Assembly: GCA_021812865.1 (NCBI GenBank)
Contig: JAKAMP010000089.1
Location: forward strand, 1 to 8,705
Origin: Bacteroidota bacterium
GTDB taxonomy: Bacteria; Bacteroidota; Bacteroidia; Bacteroidales; JAAYUG01
Reading direction: 5' to 3'
DNA: 8,705 nt
Both the position numbers and the translations under genes were made by a program. The notes beneath the pieces were generated by a model. It was given only the letters and a program-made list of their open reading frames with translations. It ran no database searches and had not been told where the DNA came from. Below, piece after piece: positions 7,534 to 8,705 of the stretch. How positions within the stretch are numbered: position 1 is the first letter of the stretch; each line of letters begins with the position of its first letter.

Positions 7534-8705
7534 TCAGCGATAAATCTGTCCCGCCAGTTGTTTGAATGGTTCCACCAACTCATTCTCATTTCTGAACAGG
7601 CGTATGCAGTTCATCAGCGCCCTTGAATCATGGTAATTGGCTTTCCAGATGGAGGCCTTGGGAGCTGTGCGTGCTTCGGGATTTTCTTCCAGCCCACTGA
7701 TGTACCACCCGCCATGTTCCTTATCTATCAGGAAAGAATCAATTTCCTGCCATTGTTTCAGAAATGCTTCCGGATATTTATTATCGGAAGGGAATATCTT
7801 CGACATCAGCAGGAGGGAATTCAGGCCTTCGGCTTCCACCCACCAGGATTTCTCCCGGTCGATGATGGTGATGGTGTCTCTTCCCGGGAAGTAGTAGCCT
7901 TCATAAAAGAACCCACCATGTTTAAGATCAAAACCGGTGGCAAGGGCATGATCCACCAGGCTCCTGGCAATACGCAGGGTAAGGGTGTCCTGCGAAAGGC
8001 CCAATGCATGGGAAGCTTCGAGCATGAGGTAAGCGGTTTCAATGTCGTGACCAAACGACACATGATCAAATTCCTTGTTCCGGAGGATGGTTTGTGTACC
8101 AGAATCCCTGTACGATACGGGTTTCCAGTGGACGGAAAAATACAGGGTAAGGTATCCCTTTCTGCCGGCAAATGTATCGCGAACGAGGGTGAGCATTTCA
8201 TGCAGGCGGGTTCTCACAAGGGAATCGGGCCATACTTTGTAGAGTTCGGTAAAAGATTCGAGCAAGTGAATGGAGGAGTTGTAATCTTTCCAATGGTTCA
8301 CAGGAGAGTCGGGTCGCTTTTTCGAAGGTTTGACCTTCATCAGCCAGGTTCCATCGCGTTCGAGGGGATCCATATATCCGCCATATTTCTTGTCATGGCT
8401 GAATTTTTCGAGCCACAGGAAAGTCCTCTTTGCATAGCCCAGGGCAGAAGTATCGCGGGTAAGCCGGTAATAGGAAACCAGGGCATAGATGGCAAAAGAA
8501 TTCCCATAGGCTCTTTTCTCGTCCCGGTACGATTCGTCGATATATCCGCCATTCCTGGAGCGCAGGTTGAAGAACCCACCATACACCTTGTCCCACATAT
8601 GGTCTCTGAGGAACAGAAATCCATGTCTGGCGTATTTCGTATAACTGGTATCGTGATTGAACATAGCTGCCTGGGAGCTGGTCCACACCTGGCGTGTCTG
8701 GGAAA
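7534..8705 (-). CDS. AGE family epimerase, cellobiose 2-epimerase-like (N-terminus outside window)
   Basis: An (alpha/alpha)6-barrel protein of the N-acylglucosamine 2-epimerase / cellobiose 2-epimerase family, which interconverts a reducing-end sugar with its C2 epimer (for example glucose and mannose in beta-1,4-disaccharides). The frame is open to the right edge: in-frame residues SQTRQV precede WTSSQAAMF and match the family's conserved RxxW region, so the true start is outside and the GTG at 8688 is not the start. About 389 residues are visible of a usual 390-430. Supporting motifs are YNSSIHLLESFTELY (complement of about 8239-8283), HVSFGHDIETAYLMLEA with the likely catalytic His of GHDIE at 8047-8049, WWVEAEGLN (about 7819-7845), and WKANYHDSRA with the second catalytic His at 7630-7632. 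Whether the substrate is a mono- or disaccharide, and whether the protein is exported, cannot be decided here. It is upstream of CE15 on the same strand with a 102-base gap. Confidence 0.82.
   Translation of the reverse strand, partial: SQTRQVWTSSQAAMFNHDTSYTKYARHGFLFLRDHMWDKVYGGFFNLRSRNGGYIDESYRDEKRAYGNSFAIYALVSYYRLTRDTSALGYAKRTFLWLEKFSHDKKYGGYMDPLERDGTWLMKVKPSKKRPDSPVNHWKDYNSSIHLLESFTELYKVWPDSLVRTRLHEMLTLVRDTFAGRKGYLTLYFSVHWKPVSYRDSGTQTILRNKEFDHVSFGHDIETAYLMLEASHALGLSQDTLTLRIARSLVDHALATGFDLKHGGFFYEGYYFPGRDTITIIDREKSWWVEAEGLNSLLLMSKIFPSDNKYPEAFLKQWQEIDSFLIDKEHGGWYISGLEENPEARTAPKASIWKANYHDSRALMNCIRLFRNENELVEPFKQLAGQIYR

Noticed and set aside
8686..8688. GTG as the true start of the epimerase
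   Set aside because: The frame stays open to the window edge and the upstream residues SQTRQ continue the conserved family sequence, so the start is outside.

Overview
The window reads as a plant-polysaccharide degradation locus of a member of the Bacteroidota. The main evidence is the large glycoside hydrolase, which ends in a typical type A sorting domain of the type IX secretion system (T9SS), a system confined to that phylum. Weak or absent Shine-Dalgarno sequences and one exact TAnnTTTG promoter element fit this. The genus cannot be fixed from the sequence. No SusC/SusD pair, regulator, transposase, RNA gene or CRISPR array is present.

Layout, left to right. (1) Bases 1-189, minus strand: the first 63 residues of an unrecognised protein whose remainder lies outside the window. 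(2) Bases 190-359: a non-coding gap with a perfect 8-bp inverted repeat. (3) Bases 360-1394 and 1424-3367, both minus strand and 29 bases apart: a probable two-gene operon, transcribed as sialate-O-acetylesterase-like SGNH esterase followed by a NodB-type polysaccharide deacetylase. (4) Bases 3368-3509: a divergent promoter region. (5) Bases 3510-6047, plus strand: a secreted five-part GH43 enzyme (catalytic domain, beta-sandwich, CBM6, Ig-like domain, T9SS signal). (6) Bases 6082-7431, minus strand: a CE15 glucuronoyl-esterase-like protein that meets GH43 tail to tail and has its own promoter element. (7) Bases 7534-8705, minus strand: an AGE / cellobiose 2-epimerase-like protein, cut at its N-terminus by the window edge.

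How the genes could work together (inference). GH43 would remove arabinose or xylose from a substituted hemicellulose or pectin while held by CBM6. The SGNH esterase and the NodB protein would remove acetyl groups. The CE15 protein would cleave esters on (4-O-methyl-)glucuronic acid, such as those linking xylan to lignin. The AGE-fold enzyme would epimerise a released di- or monosaccharide. The set is rich in enzymes that remove ester and acyl groups, which suggests an acylated glucuronoarabinoxylan-type substrate, but the sequence does not prove the substrate. The catalytic families are ordinary. Points worth a second look are unusual active-site neighbourhoods in three of the enzymes and two inverted repeats in non-coding DNA. 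I see no clear sign of a wholly new system.
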